DNA of 64,000 bases. Origin: Oceanobacillus halophilus. Its GTDB lineage: Bacteria > Bacillota > Bacilli > Bacillales > Amphibacillaceae. The stretch covers positions 62,001 through 126,000 of the forward strand of contig NZ_RBZP01000009.1 of the NCBI RefSeq assembly GCF_003628505.1, given 5' to 3'. Position 1 is the first letter of the stretch. Each line of letters starts with the position of its first letter. Positions 44,310 through 51,893 of this stretch are shown here, piece after piece. Made by a program: the position numbers and the translations under genes. The notes beneath the pieces are model-generated. The model saw only the letters and a list, made by a program, of their open reading frames with translations, was not told the origin of the DNA and did not search any database.

Positions 44310-44669
44310 ATGACAAAAATATTAATAACTGAAGACTCATTATTCATGAGAAATTGGCTAAAAGGAATTCTTCAACAGTTTGGCTATACGGATTTTATTG
44401 AAGCTGTAAACGGTGAGGAAGCTATCGAGAAATATAAAAATAACAATCCAGATATCGTTTTACTCGATTTAACGTTACCTGTAATGGATGGATTAACAGC
44501 ACTTAATAAGATGATGGAGTATGACTCAAATGCAAAAATAGTTATGTGCTCCGCATTAGGTACTGAGTATAATGTTAGAAAAGCTTTAAAATATGGGGCA
44601 ACAAGTTTTGTGGTAAAGCCTTACTTTCAAAATCTAGAAAACGTAATAGATAGAGCTTTAACAAATTAA
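44310..44669 (+). CDS. CheY-like single-domain response regulator
   Basis: In this 119-residue receiver domain, EDS at the N-terminus gives the acidic pocket, the phospho-Asp is in DIVLLDLTLPVMDG, Ser is in MCSALG and Lys in VVKPYF. No output domain is attached. The opening ITEDSLFMRNWLKGIL resembles CheY proteins, but no chemotaxis gene or histidine kinase is nearby. ATG 44310 is chosen over an upstream ATG for AAAGAGG. The partner kinase is unknown. Confidence 0.88.
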   Translation: MTKILITEDSLFMRNWLKGILQQFGYTDFIEAVNGEEAIEKYKNNNPDIVLLDLTLPVMDGLTALNKMMEYDSNAKIVMCSALGTEYNVRKALKYGATSFVVKPYFQNLENVIDRALTN

Positions 44670-44725
44670 GATGAAGTGCTTGTTATATAAGCTTTGTGCT
44701 CTGTATCTGCTAATGACTTGTATTG

Positions 44726-44765
44726 GGACGAGGAACCTGTCCCTCTGTCCCACCTCTGTCCCACA
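44726..44765. repeat. GGGACGAGGAACC repeat, copy 2
   Basis: GGGACGAGGAACCTGTCCC, then CTCTGTCCCACCTCTGTCCC. It is identical to copy 1 over at least 28 bp, with an extra CTCTGTCCCA unit. Confidence 0.8.
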
Positions 44766-44770
44766 AGTAA

Positions 44771-44806
44771 AAAGGCAAACCTGGTTGGCAGGTTTGCCTT
44801 TATCTA
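44771..44806. terminator. Bidirectional terminator
   Basis: A 13-bp perfect stem AAAGGCAAACCTG / CAGGTTTGCCTTT separates the response regulator from yabR. Confidence 0.92.
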
Positions 44807-44821
44807 TTGTGATTGGATTAA

Positions 44822-45259
44822 TTATCCACGTCTTCCGCCTCTACCGCCGCGTTTTGATTCGGTACTGCGCTTGAGGGTAGATAGATTTTCCTCACTATTT
44901 TTTAGGAAGTTAGCAAGTTTATCTTCAAAACTTTCCTTTGGTTTGAAATTTCCTTTGGAACGAAAGTCTTTGGATTTTCGATTATCTCTACCTTGGCGTT
45001 GAGGACGTCCAGAATATCCTTCTGGTTTGTCTATAGCCTTTTTAATTGATAATGCAATTTTGCCATCCTTTTCACTAATTACTTTGACTTCGATTTCGTC
45101 GCCTACTGTAAGGTGATCATTTACATCTTTTACATAGCTATCAGCAACCTCGCTGATATGGACCAAGCCAGTCTTGCCATCAGACAATTCTACAAATGCT
45201 CCAAAATTAGTGATTCCTGTTACTTTACCTTTTACTTTGCTACCAATTTCAATTGACAA
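44822..45259 (-). CDS. yabR: S1-domain RNA-binding protein YabR
   Basis: The protein has 145 residues. One S1 domain is at about 1-75 (GSKVKGKVTGITNFGAFVEL, LVHISEVADSYVKDV). A basic Arg/Gly-rich linker and a helical segment FEDKLANFLKNSEENLSTL follow, ending KRGGRGGRRG. This matches B. subtilis YabR in order and ends. It is thought to bind RNA or ribosomes. TTG 45259 is chosen because GAGGGGGAAC lies upstream; the longer ATG frame lacks a ribosome site. In other Bacilli yabR lies near divIC; here it is elsewhere. Confidence 0.85.
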   Translation of the reverse strand: MSIEIGSKVKGKVTGITNFGAFVELSDGKTGLVHISEVADSYVKDVNDHLTVGDEIEVKVISEKDGKIALSIKKAIDKPEGYSGRPQRQGRDNRKSKDFRSKGNFKPKESFEDKLANFLKNSEENLSTLKRSTESKRGGRGGRRG

Positions 45260-45437
45260 AAAAAAGTTCCCCCTCAAAATTTATAAATGCACCTTATTTT
45301 AACAGGTTTTGCGAAAAAATTCAATTCGAGGTAACTAACAAATAATGTCATAGCATAGTTGCTATGAGATAATATAAACATTTCTTTGTCTTTTTTCTTA
45401 CGTTGTTATCTAAAGCTGTATAGAGTTAATGTTAAAT

Positions 45438-45466
45438 TTGACATGTAAAGCCTTTCATCATATACA
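45438..45466 (+). promoter_or_regulatory. Sigma-A promoter of the HAD gene
   Basis: TTGACA (45438-45443), a 17-bp spacer and TATACA (45461-45466). The start point near 45473 leaves only about 10 nt before ATG 45483, which favours the TTG at 45501 as start codon. Confidence 0.8.
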
Positions 45467-45500
45467 ATAGAATTAAATTCTTATGGAAAGTTGGATTAAC

Positions 45501-46280
45501 TTGGCTGAAAAAAGTATTGTTTTTTTTGATATAGATGGCACCTTGCTAACAGAAGAAAAAAAGTTACCTGCATCAACAAGGGAGGCTATATTCACTTTAA
45601 AGGAGCAGGGACATGAAGTTGCAATTGCAACAGGACGTGCACCTTTTATGTTTGAAGATATTAGAAATGAATTAGAAATTAATACGTTCGTTAGCTACAA
45701 TGGCCAATTTGTGGTACTTAATGGGGAAGTAATATATACAAACCCACTAAATATTTCTTCTCTTGAAAAATTAACAGAGGAAGCTCTTCAAAAGAAACAC
45801 CCTATTGTATTTATGGACCACGAAGATATGAAAGCGAATGTACCGGAACATAGTTATATTAGGGAGAGTATTGATACGTTAAAAATTGAGCAATTTCCAA
45901 CCCATGATCCGGATTATTACAAAGACCGTGATTTGTATCAAACCCTTCTGTTTTGCCCTGAAGGAGAAGAAAGATATTATGAAAGCAAGTATCAGGATTT
46001 TGATTTTATAAGATGGCATCCTGTATCAGTTGATTTACTGCCAAAGGGTGGTTCGAAGGCCAAAGGTATTGAAAAAATAGTAGAGAAACTAGGGATACCT
46101 AAAGAGAAGCAATATGCATTTGGAGACGGGTTAAATGATATAGAAATGTTAAGAAGTATTAGTAATAGCGTAGCAATGGGAAATGGAAAAGAAGAAGTAA
46201 AAGTAGCGGCAAAATATGTTACCAAATCAGTAGAAGATGATGGGATTTTGCATGGACTTCGTATGCTTGAGCTCTTATAA
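45501..46280 (+). CDS. HAD-superfamily (Cof/IIB type) phosphatase
   Basis: This protein of about 259 residues has VFFDIDGTLLTEEK (nucleophile Asp), ATGRAPF (motif II), KGGSKAKGIEKI with Lys (motif III) and FGDGLNDIEML (motif IV). The C2B cap lies at about 85-185. It removes phosphate from small molecules such as sugar phosphates or nucleotides; the substrate is unknown. TTG 45501 has GGAAAG upstream; the ATG at 45483 would add six residues but sits too close to the predicted mRNA start. Confidence 0.85.
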   Translation: MAEKSIVFFDIDGTLLTEEKKLPASTREAIFTLKEQGHEVAIATGRAPFMFEDIRNELEINTFVSYNGQFVVLNGEVIYTNPLNISSLEKLTEEALQKKHPIVFMDHEDMKANVPEHSYIRESIDTLKIEQFPTHDPDYYKDRDLYQTLLFCPEGEERYYESKYQDFDFIRWHPVSVDLLPKGGSKAKGIEKIVEKLGIPKEKQYAFGDGLNDIEMLRSISNSVAMGNGKEEVKVAAKYVTKSVEDDGILHGLRMLELL

Positions 46281-46431
46281 GTAGGATGTTTTTCCCTCTT
46301 CTGTATTTTGAATGTACGTGTTTGTTTACCATTTAATTATAATTCGTTCTGTTTATTTAGATGTAAGAATAAGATAAAAGATACGTACATTCTTTAATCT
46401 AAGCATTATTAAAACAGGGGGAAAACTACTA

Positions 46432-46713
46432 ATGGAAAATGTACTAAAGGTATCATCAAAATCAAGCCCCAATTCTGTAGCAGGAGCTATCGCGGGAGTT
46501 ATAAGAGAAAAGGGAAATGTAGAGATACAAGCAATAGGCGCAGGAGCTATCAATCAAGCAATTAAAGCCATTGCCATTGCAAGAGGATTTGTTTCCCCAA
46601 GTGGTATCGATTTAGTTTTTGTTCCAGCATTTACAGATATTTTCATCAATGATGAACAGCGAACAGCGATTAAACTAATTATTGGACCGAGAAAAAATAG
46701 GAATAGAAACTAA
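46432..46713 (+). CDS. spoVS: Stage V sporulation protein S
   Basis: This 93-residue Alba-like protein has VSSKSSPNSVAGAIAGVIRE at the N-terminus, AIGAGAINQAIKAIAIARGF in the middle and PAFTDIFINDEQRTAIKL at the end. It matches SpoVS closely; substitutions such as LVFVPAF and a basic RKNRNRN tail suggest it may be a second, diverged copy. SpoVS is needed for spore coat assembly and spore maturation. AGGGGG lies upstream of ATG 46432. Confidence 0.92.
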   Translation: MENVLKVSSKSSPNSVAGAIAGVIREKGNVEIQAIGAGAINQAIKAIAIARGFVSPSGIDLVFVPAFTDIFINDEQRTAIKLIIGPRKNRNRN

Positions 46714-46883
46714 TACTTCGATTGTAATCTTTATTAACATCACGGCTATTTAATATAGTTGTGATGTTATTTTTGTATGATCGTTTTCTAGAAGATTGTT
46801 GCATTTTAATCGAATGTAGTGTCATATATCGACTTTAAAAAATAATCAATTTACATAAGGATTCTGTATGGAGGAGATATGAA

Positions 46884-46919
46884 ATGTTATCATTAATTAA
46901 ACCAAAAGAAAAAAGATAA
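46884..46919 (+). CDS. Possible leader peptide MLSLIKPKEKR
   Basis: GGAGGAG at 46870-46876 is 9 bp from ATG 46884, which encodes only 11 residues before TAA. It lies 23 bp before the tag start, which has its own weaker ribosome site. It may couple translation or be a regulatory leader. The product is too small to judge by homology. Confidence 0.35.
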   Translation: MLSLIKPKEKR

Positions 46920-46942
46920 TTAGTAAAAGGATGGGTTTATAA

Positions 46943-47521
46943 ATGGTTCAGCGTTGTGAATGGGCTGCGGGGAAAGATCCCTTATATATAGATTACCATG
47001 ATAATGAATGGGGAGTCCCAGTCTATGATGATAAGTTATTATTTGAATTGCTGTGCTTAGAAGGAGCGCAAGCAGGGCTTAGTTGGTGGACAATACTACA
47101 AAAAAGAGAAAACTACCAAAATGCATTTGATGGTTTTGATGCAGAAAAAATCATTCACTTTTCAGAAGAAAAAATTCAATCATTACTGGAATATAAAGGA
47201 ATTGTACGAAATAAGTTAAAGATTCAAAGTGTAATAACAAATGCAAAGGCATTCTTACAAATACAACAAAGGTATGGGACATTTTCAAGCTATATTTGGG
47301 CATTTGTTGATGGAAAACACATCATCAACGAGTGGCATACAAGTAAAGAAGTTCCGGTTACAACAAAAATCAGCGATGCAATGAGCAAACAGCTAAAGAA
47401 GGACGGATTTAAATTTGTTGGGAGCACAATCTGTTATGCATATATGGAAGCAGTTGGAATGGTAAATGACCATACAATAGATTGTTTTTGTCATCCTTCG
47501 CATACGGGTGGAGGGAAATGA
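46943..47521 (+). CDS. tag: DNA-3-methyladenine glycosylase I
   Basis: This 192-residue protein removes 3-methyladenine from alkylated DNA. Zinc ligands are in RCEWAAG (Cys5) and the C-terminal DHTIDCFCHPS; the helix-hairpin region has FELLCLEGAQAGLSWWTIL with the base-contacting Glu and Trp. Family length is normal. AAAAGGATGGG precedes ATG 46943. It overlaps the next repair gene by ATGA, so the two are translated together. Confidence 0.95.
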   Translation: MVQRCEWAAGKDPLYIDYHDNEWGVPVYDDKLLFELLCLEGAQAGLSWWTILQKRENYQNAFDGFDAEKIIHFSEEKIQSLLEYKGIVRNKLKIQSVITNAKAFLQIQQRYGTFSSYIWAFVDGKHIINEWHTSKEVPVTTKISDAMSKQLKKDGFKFVGSTICYAYMEAVGMVNDHTIDCFCHPSHTGGGK

Positions 47522-47823
47522 ATTCTTTTACAGAAAAAGTGATTGATATAATACAAGACATTCCTAAAGGAAAAGTAATGACGTATGGACAGATTGCTCA
47601 ATTAGCTGGAAACAAACGAGCGGCACGTCAAGTTGCCCGTATATTGCACTCCATGAGCAAAAAACATCATTTGCCTTGGCATCGGGTCATTAATGCAAAA
47701 GGACAGATTGCAATCCAAGACGAGGCCATATATCACGAACAAATCTTGAATTTGAGGATGGAAGGTATCGAAGTGAGTAAGAATGGTATGGTTGCTTTGG
47801 ATAAATATCAAGTGAAGGTATAA
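47518..47823 (+). CDS. Alkyltransferase-like (ATL) DNA-binding protein
   Basis: This 101-residue protein has the C-terminal MGMT domain without the N-terminal one. The methyl-acceptor motif PCHRV reads PWHRV here, so the reactive Cys is Trp. That change defines ATL proteins, which bind O6-alkylguanine and flag it for nucleotide excision repair rather than repair it. The Tyr in MTYGQIAQLAG and the Arg finger in AARQVAR are present. The start overlaps the tag stop (ATGA). Confidence 0.92.
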   Translation: MNSFTEKVIDIIQDIPKGKVMTYGQIAQLAGNKRAARQVARILHSMSKKHHLPWHRVINAKGQIAIQDEAIYHEQILNLRMEGIEVSKNGMVALDKYQVKV

Positions 47824-47830
47824 GTAATCT

Positions 47831-47875
47831 AAAGGACAGTTCCGTTGTTTCTCTAGAAGTTGAAACTGTCCCTTT
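47831..47875. terminator. Bidirectional terminator
   Basis: AAAGGACAGTT / AACTGTCCCTTT with a 22-nt loop, between convergent genes. Confidence 0.7.
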
Positions 47876-47918
47876 ACTTTCGGGAAAGACAGAAGAAAAC
47901 AGAAAAGTCCTCTTTTGA

Positions 47919-48530
47919 TTAGTTTCCTTGCAATCTACTCATAGATTTAGCAGGTAAGCGCCAACCGAATCGGTATGAGATGATACGTAATGTCAAGATA
48001 ACGCAAAATAGGGTATATAGTTGGTAGGGTTTAACAGTCCAGTCCATCCCAATAACAAATCCCGCAATCATTGCCCATAATACATATACTTCTTTTTGGA
48101 AAACAAGGGGTTTCTGCTGAGCTAATACATCTCGCACAATACCACCACCAGCACCGGTTATGGCTGCAGAAAACATGATAGCTAGTAATGGTAGGTCAAT
48201 AGAGTGTGCATGCATCGCACCTTGAACGGCAAATGCAGAGAGACCAATAGCATCAAAGACCGTCCATTTTGTTAACTGGTAAACTGTTTTATTTGGTAAT
48301 AGAAATACAATAGTGATAGTTATAAAGGCAATGATGAAAAGTGTGGTTTGCTGCCACAATTCGATGATGGGAATACCGGTAAAGAGGTTTCTAATGGCCC
48401 CGCCACCAAAAGCAGTAATCATTCCCAAAAAGTAAGTCCCGATAATATCATATTTTACTTCCATTGCAACGATGGCTCCACTGATCGCAAACGCAATAGT
48501 CCCAATCACATTTAATACATCCCAAACCAT
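47919..48530 (-). CDS. TRIC-family (UPF0126) membrane protein, probable glycine carrier
   Basis: This 203-residue protein has seven membrane spans made of two similar halves, each with the UPF0126 motif: ITAFGGGAIRNLFTG in the first and ITGAGGGIVRDVLAQ in the second. Family members are called trimeric intracellular cation channel proteins. In Bacilli and Vibrios they often lie behind glycine riboswitches, as here, which points to glycine transport. ATG 48530 is chosen for GGGGAT upstream; the longer frame would run into the riboswitch terminator. Confidence 0.88.
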   Translation of the reverse strand: MVWDVLNVIGTIAFAISGAIVAMEVKYDIIGTYFLGMITAFGGGAIRNLFTGIPIIELWQQTTLFIIAFITITIVFLLPNKTVYQLTKWTVFDAIGLSAFAVQGAMHAHSIDLPLLAIMFSAAITGAGGGIVRDVLAQQKPLVFQKEVYVLWAMIAGFVIGMDWTVKPYQLYTLFCVILTLRIISYRFGWRLPAKSMSRLQGN

Positions 48531-48552
48531 AAGAATCCCCCTAATCATTAAG

Positions 48553-48589
48553 TAAAAAAACAGAGAAACTACCAAACTCCATTCTCTGT
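48553..48589 (-). terminator. Attenuator terminator of the glycine riboswitch
   Basis: ACAGAGAA / TTCTCTGT with a 21-nt loop, followed by seven T residues on the minus strand, directly before the TRIC gene. Confidence 0.88.
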
Positions 48590-48763
48590 CCTTTTAACCT
48601 GAGAGTTTTACCTAATGATAGAAGGTCTACTCCTTGGGTGGCATATAGCGCTCTCCAGAGAAGCGTCCTACAGTGGTCTTTTTACCTGAGAGATTCACCT
48701 TTTTCCAAAGATTTGCCCCTTCGGTGACGCTTCTTGAGCGTGCTCTCCCACTGCAGTCTTTCG
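48590..48763 (-). promoter_or_regulatory. Tandem glycine riboswitch (gcvT motif)
   Basis: On the minus strand two aptamers follow one another: GGGAGAGCACGCTC..ACCGAAGGGGC..AATCTCTCAGG, then CTGGAGAGCGC..CACCCAAGGAG..AACTCTCAGG. The short link between them is typical. Upstream TTGACA (48811-48816) and TACTGT (48787-48792) with 18 bp between could be the promoter. It is expected to be an ON switch with glycine. Confidence 0.95.
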
Positions 48764-49042
48764 CAAATATGTATTTTTATATCTATACAGTAGAGGATGA
48801 TTGCTTGTCTTGTCAAGGAGAAATTTAAAGATGATTATTGCGCCCCTATATTTTTGCTTAAATGAGTGAATGGGAACCTTCTAGTTGTTTTTAGGTGGCG
48901 TATTCCAAATAAACTGTATAGAACGGAAATCCATTGTACCTTTGTAAATCGCTCTAAAGACTATTAACCAGAAATACGGCAATACTAGGGGACTTTTCAC
49001 CATAAAGAGTAATGAAGGGTTCGCCATTGATAGAGAGAGAGG

Positions 49043-49355
49043 GTCGGTTGATAGAGAGAGAGGGTCGGTTGATAGAGAGAGAGGGTCGGTTGATAGAGAG
49101 AGAGGGTCGGTTGATAGAGAGAGAGAGTCGGTTGATAGAGAGAGTGAGTCGGTTGATAGGGAGAGTGAGTCGGTTGATAGGGAGAGTGAGTCGGTTGATA
49201 GAGAGAGAGGGACGGTTGATAGAGAGAGAGGGTCGGTTGATAGAGAGAGGGTCGGTTGATAGAGAGAGAGGGTCGGTTGATAGGGAGAGAGAGTCGGTTG
49301 ATAGAGAGAGAGGGTCGGTTGATAGAGAGCTCGAGTCGGCTGATAGGGAGAGCAA
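49043..49355 (+). repeat. 21-bp tandem repeat array 2 (15 units)
   Basis: Fifteen units with the same 12-bp core as array 1, GTCGGTTGATAG, but a purine-only tail, usually AGAGAGAGG. Unit 10 is 19 bp, which breaks any reading frame. A degenerate extra unit lies at 49020-49042. It is flanked by the glycine riboswitch and a small gene. No frame in it has coding character. The remaining gap to 49601 shows nothing else. Confidence 0.97.
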
Positions 49356-49601
49356 AAACCCGGATTTACATGAATTAGTACCATGAGTGAGAAGCAGCTT
49401 AAACATGAGAATATATCCCAAAGCCACCGATAAACTCCTATTGAACCTATTAGCTCCTTTTGCCTTAAAAATTCCTTTTATAAGTTTAAAATTATTTACC
49501 AAAAGGCCCTTTTCTCAAAAAATGGAAAATACGTTGCACATTTTAGAAATTCCATCATATATTAGTTTCTGTGAGTAATTTGAAAGGAAGGAAGAAGAAC
49601 T

Positions 49602-49736
49602 ATGAGCAATTACGAAAAGATTCTTAGTCACAGTGAAGTCAAAGACGGAGGGAATGGATTTAAAGTCATTGAGGTTAATATGTCTGACACAGCGGATAGT
49701 TTATATGCCGTTTGTACCCCAGTTAAATTACAATAA
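49602..49736 (+). CDS. Small hypothetical protein (44 aa)
   Basis: GAAAGGAAGGAAGAA precedes ATG 49602. The product opens MSNYEKILSHSEVKDGG, is polar throughout and ends CTPVKLQ. A clear terminator follows. I do not recognise it. The coding call rests on the ribosome site, start and terminator. Confidence 0.5.
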   Translation: MSNYEKILSHSEVKDGGNGFKVIEVNMSDTADSLYAVCTPVKLQ

Positions 49737-49752
49737 GAGGGAATATCTCTTT

Positions 49753-49800
49753 TAGAAAAACCATCTCTTTGTACGTTACATACATGAGATGGTTTTCTAA
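49753..49800. terminator. Bidirectional terminator
   Basis: The stem TAGAAAAACCATCTC / GAGATGGTTTTCTA lies between the 44-aa gene and the reductase gene. Confidence 0.85.
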
Positions 49801-49835
49801 TATTGAATTATTTGGTCCTGAATGAACCTCTAGTT

Positions 49836-50852
49836 TCATTTATCATTTCTTATAAGTGGCTCATAATTTGTTGAGTATATATGTCCCAAATGTTCCTTTG
49901 GTGATATGTATTGTTTGGCTTGATTCACTGCAATAGGACCTTCATTGAATCCGCCGGCGATTAAGCCTAGTTTGTTTGGGTAGTTGGAGATGTCACCAAT
50001 TGCAAAAATTCCAGGAATGGAAGTAGACATCGATTCATCCACTTTAATGGTACCATCCTTCATAATCATTCCCCAGTTTGTTATAGGACCTAAATCGATA
50101 TGGAAGCCATGATTAACAATGATATTATCTATTTTAATTTCTTGAAACGCTTGAGTATTTACATGTTTAATAACGGCACTGGAGAGTTTCCCATTCTCTT
50201 CTTTTAGTTCAGTAAGTTCATAAGGATTAAGAACTTGTACTGTTGAATTCATCATTTTAGTTACATTACTTTCAATTCCAGTAAACTGAGGTTTACGGTA
50301 AATCAAAGTTACTTTTTCAGCAATTGGTTCCAGTTCATTTGCCCAATCAATGGCACTGTTTCCACCACCAGATATCAGGACATGCTTCCCTTTATAATCG
50401 GAAAGTTTTTTGATGGTATAATGAAGACTTTTTTCTTCAAATTTTCCGGAGTTAGGCAGTTCTAACTTAACGGATTTTAATGTTCCAAATCCTGTTGCCA
50501 AGATAATGCTCTTCGTGTGATGTTTATTGCCATTACTGCTGGTCAGCATAAAAGTACCATCAGCTAATTTCTCTACATATAAGACTTGTTCCTTTAAGAC
50601 GATGGTTGGATCAAATGTCATTGCTTGTTCGATTAAATTATCCGTTAAATCTCTCCCTGATATTTTCGTAAGTCCACCAATATCGCGGATTATTTTTTCA
50701 GGATAAAAATAGGAAACTTTTCCACCGAGGAATGGTAAGTACTCAATTATTTTCGTTTTCATCTCTCGCATTCCACTATAAAAAGCCGTAAATAATCCAA
50801 CTGGGCCGCCACCAATGATTGTGACATCAAAAAGTTCTGTGTGATTTGACAT
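49836..50852 (-). CDS. Ferredoxin/flavodoxin--NADP+ reductase-like flavoprotein (YcgT/YumC type)
   Basis: This 338-residue thioredoxin-reductase-like protein lacks the CxxC pair. FAD motif IIGGGPVGLFTAFYSGMR is at about 12-29, YLPFLGGKVSYFYPEK follows, the NADPH motif ISGGGNSAIDWA is near 160, and GIFAIGDISNY binds FAD near 285. YumC is the general ferredoxin-NADP reductase in B. subtilis; the YcgT paralogue is iron-linked. Position after two siderophore permease genes suggests a role in reducing imported ferric siderophore. CTAGGAGG precedes ATG 50852. Confidence 0.85.
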   Translation of the reverse strand: MSNHTELFDVTIIGGGPVGLFTAFYSGMREMKTKIIEYLPFLGGKVSYFYPEKIIRDIGGLTKISGRDLTDNLIEQAMTFDPTIVLKEQVLYVEKLADGTFMLTSSNGNKHHTKSIILATGFGTLKSVKLELPNSGKFEEKSLHYTIKKLSDYKGKHVLISGGGNSAIDWANELEPIAEKVTLIYRKPQFTGIESNVTKMMNSTVQVLNPYELTELKEENGKLSSAVIKHVNTQAFQEIKIDNIIVNHGFHIDLGPITNWGMIMKDGTIKVDESMSTSIPGIFAIGDISNYPNKLGLIAGGFNEGPIAVNQAKQYISPKEHLGHIYSTNYEPLIRNDK

Positions 50853-50870
50853 GAAAATCCTCCTAGGTTA

Positions 50871-51893
50871 CTACTTTGCTTTCATCAATAGATAAACAAA
50901 ATATGGCGCACTTAATATCGAGACAATGATTCCAACAGGGATTTCAGTAGGTGATAATAAATTCTTACCAATCGTATCAGCAGCCAATAAGAGCAAGGCA
51001 CCAATTAACGTCGATATTGGGATGATATATTGGTGCAGTGGTCCGATTATTTTTCTAGCAATATGTGGAACTACTAAACCAAGAAAAGCGATTGCTCCAC
51101 CTGCAGCTACTGCCACTCCTGCTAGTGCGACAGCAAGAAGCAGTAAGGTACGCCTGTCTTTTTCTACACTTGCCCCTAGACCTGAAGCTAAGTCATCCCC
51201 CAATGTCAATACATTTAAGGTATCAGCTTTATGTAAGGCAAGTGGAACAAGCAAGATAATCCATGGTAATAATGCGAACACGGCATTCCAATTCGCATTC
51301 CAAATATCACCAGACAGCCAAATGGTAGCTTGCCGGTAATCTTGAGGGTCCATTTTTAATTGAAAGATGGTAATAAATGCACTGAATCCGGCATTAATAC
51401 CAATACCCACCAATACAAGTCTAATAGGGCTAACCCCTTTTTTCCATGCTAATGTATAGATAAGAACAGCTGCTAGTAAGGCACCAGTAAATGCAGCAAA
51501 AGGCATGATAAATGCAGAAAGTGTATTGGTTGCAGGTAAACTGTCTTGGAAAAAGAATATAAATAGGACTACAGCGAGTCCCGCCCCCGTATTGATCCCC
51601 ATGATTCCAGGGTCAGCGAGCTCATTTTGGGTAATTCCCTGCAGGATAACACCAGATATGGCAAGAGCTGCCCCAATTAAAATAGCCAGAAGAATCCCTG
51701 GAAGTCGAAATTCAAATAGGACAAGATTTTGCTGATCTGTTCCATTCCATAAGAGTGTATCCAGAACTTCTTTTGGTGAAATTGGAATAACACCCATACT
51801 TAAACTAATAAAAAACATAATAATGATAAGAGCAGTTAAAAGTATGCTAATCCAAAAGAATTTTTTATGTTTGATTCCAGTTGAACGATTCAT
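50871..51893 (-). CDS. FecCD-family siderophore permease (second subunit)
   Basis: In this 340-residue protein with about 9-10 membrane spans, the FecCD signature includes FRLPGILLAILIGAALAISG, ADPGIMGINTGAGL and the cytoplasmic coupling segment GLVVPHIARKIIGP. It forms a dimer with the preceding permease and couples to the ATPase. Start overlaps the upstream permease stop (ATGA), so both are translationally coupled. Iron-siderophore is the likely cargo, from the Fur box and neighbours. Confidence 0.9.
   Translation of the reverse strand: MNRSTGIKHKKFFWISILLTALIIIMFFISLSMGVIPISPKEVLDTLLWNGTDQQNLVLFEFRLPGILLAILIGAALAISGVILQGITQNELADPGIMGINTGAGLAVVLFIFFFQDSLPATNTLSAFIMPFAAFTGALLAAVLIYTLAWKKGVSPIRLVLVGIGINAGFSAFITIFQLKMDPQDYRQATIWLSGDIWNANWNAVFALLPWIILLVPLALHKADTLNVLTLGDDLASGLGASVEKDRRTLLLLAVALAGVAVAAGGAIAFLGLVVPHIARKIIGPLHQYIIPISTLIGALLLLAADTIGKNLLSPTEIPVGIIVSILSAPYFVYLLMKAK

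Noticed and set aside
49836-50852. Thioredoxin reductase
   Set aside because: The fold is related, but the CxxC redox pair between the FAD and NADPH domains is absent.
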